Positions 23,301 to 23,870 of a stretch of 23,870 bases of DNA are shown here, piece by piece. The notes under the pieces were generated by a model. That model searched no databases. It was given only the letters and a program-made list of their open reading frames with translations, and was not told where the DNA came from. The DNA lies in NCBI GenBank assembly GCA_964460185.1, contig CAYWTM010000043.1, positions 1 through 23,870 on the forward strand. Reading direction: 5' to 3'. Source of the stretch: JAVJPJ01 sp040217295. GTDB taxonomy: Bacteria; Pseudomonadota; Alphaproteobacteria; Rhodobacterales; Rhodobacteraceae. Each line of letters starts with the position of its first letter. The first letter of the stretch is position 1. A program made the translations under genes and the position numbers.

Positions 23301-23870
23301 TCAGATCTGATAGTAATCGCGGTACCAGGCCACGAATTGCGCCACGCCGTCAGGCACCTGCGTTTGCGGTATGTAGCCCGTCAGGCTTTGCAGCAATGTC
23401 GCATCGGCCCATGTGGCCGGAACATCGCCCGGTTGCATGTCCATGAAGTTCTTGATGGCCTTTACCCCGGTGGCGTCCTCGATCGCTTCGATGAAATCCA
23501 GCAGGCGGACACTGTCGGAATTGCCGATATTCACGATCCGGAACGGCGCAACCGGGCTGAGGCTGTCGCCGTCCGGCACATCGGCAGGCGTTTCGGGGCG
23601 CACCGGCGCGGCATCGATCAGGCGCACGATGCCATCGACAAGATCAGTGACGAAGGTGAAATCGCGGCTCATGTCGCCATGGTTGTAGACGTCGATCGGA
23701 TCGCCCGCGAGGATCGCCTTGGTGAACTTGAACAGCGCCATGTCGGGCCGCCCCCACGGGCCGTAGACGGTGAAGAACCGGAACATGGTCGTGGGCAGGT
23801 CGTGAAGATGGGCATAGGCGTGGCCCATCGCCTCGGTCGCCTTTTTCGTGGCGGCGTAGATCGTCAGCGG
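23301..23870 (-). CDS. UDP-glucuronate 4-epimerase family protein, N-terminus beyond window
   Basis: The last 189 residues are present; the gene continues past the right edge. The catalytic Y-x3-K (YAATKKATE) lies at the very edge. FRFFTVYGPWGRPDMALFKF and VYNHGDMSRDFTFVTDLV are hallmarks of the UDP-glucuronate 4-epimerase (LspL/Cap1J/WbnF) group, which makes UDP-galacturonate for capsule or LPS. The C-terminus (FVAWYRDYYQI) is intact. NAD binding cannot be checked because the N-terminal Rossmann part is missing. It is followed by the cupin gene after 16 bases. Confidence 0.9.
   Translation of the reverse strand, partial: PLTIYAATKKATEAMGHAYAHLHDLPTTMFRFFTVYGPWGRPDMALFKFTKAILAGDPIDVYNHGDMSRDFTFVTDLVDGIVRLIDAAPVRPETPADVPDGDSLSPVAPFRIVNIGNSDSVRLLDFIEAIEDATGVKAIKNFMDMQPGDVPATWADATLLQSLTGYIPQTQVPDGVAQFVAWYRDYYQI

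Noticed and set aside
1..23870. CRISPR arrays, tRNA/rRNA genes, transposases, toxin-antitoxin or anti-phage genes
   Set aside because: No regularly spaced repeats, no tRNA-like cloverleaf with T-loop consensus, and no transposase, integrase or defence-family motifs were seen on either strand by reading; a profile search would be more sensitive.

Overview
The window looks like chromosomal DNA of an alphaproteobacterium of the Rhodobacterales (Roseobacter/Paracoccus-like). It is GC-rich and gene-dense. The accD-folC pairing, families I know mainly from this order (DUF6525, a probable DUF6478-type protein, an AztD-like metallochaperone) and the intergenic element ending in ATATTT-TGAAAC-GAGAA all point that way. 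No rRNA, tRNA, CRISPR array, intact insertion sequence or prophage was seen.

Layout. 1-511: start of a truncated extended-SDR sugar-nucleotide-type oxidoreductase (minus). 649-4547: a minus-strand run with a small secreted protein, folC (folate), accD (fatty acid synthesis) and a CPBP-type intramembrane protease. 4691-8479: plus strand, with ilvD (branched-chain amino acids), an overlapping lipoprotein gene and a two-gene set of uncharacterised proteins. 8719-10752: a FadH-type 2,4-dienoyl-CoA reductase, bracketed by two copies of a dispersed intergenic element. 10753-11597: about 845 bases without a convincing gene. 11598-14925: a compact four-gene minus-strand operon, COG0523 GTPase (zigA) - aztD - DUF1826 - DUF6525, with start/stop overlaps between genes 2/3 and 3/4. 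A palindrome of the Zur-box type (TGTTA-N5-TAACA) fills the spacer of its predicted promoter at 15013-15041. 14926-15756: another gene-poor stretch of about 830 bases, with a broken small membrane-protein gene. 15757-22396: argG, a multi-pass membrane protein, ilvA, an Hpt protein convergent to ilvA and divergent from a response regulator with a PP2C phosphatase domain, a Nudix hydrolase and kdsD (Kdo pathway). 22397-23870: hairpins, a 57-residue secreted peptide gene missed by length cut-offs, a cupin with the metal-ligand set of bacterial hydroxynitrile lyases, and the C-terminal part of a UDP-glucuronate 4-epimerase running off the right edge.

Most genes are housekeeping. The most interesting part is the zinc-limitation module at 11598-15041. 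It combines a Zur-type operator, a metallochaperone GTPase, a periplasmic zinc chaperone without its usual ABC transporter, and two proteins of unknown function. One of these (DUF1826) carries an H-x-D...H-R pattern reminiscent of Fe(II)/2-oxoglutarate oxygenases. The module sits between two long decayed intergenic stretches, as if inserted between fadH and argG.
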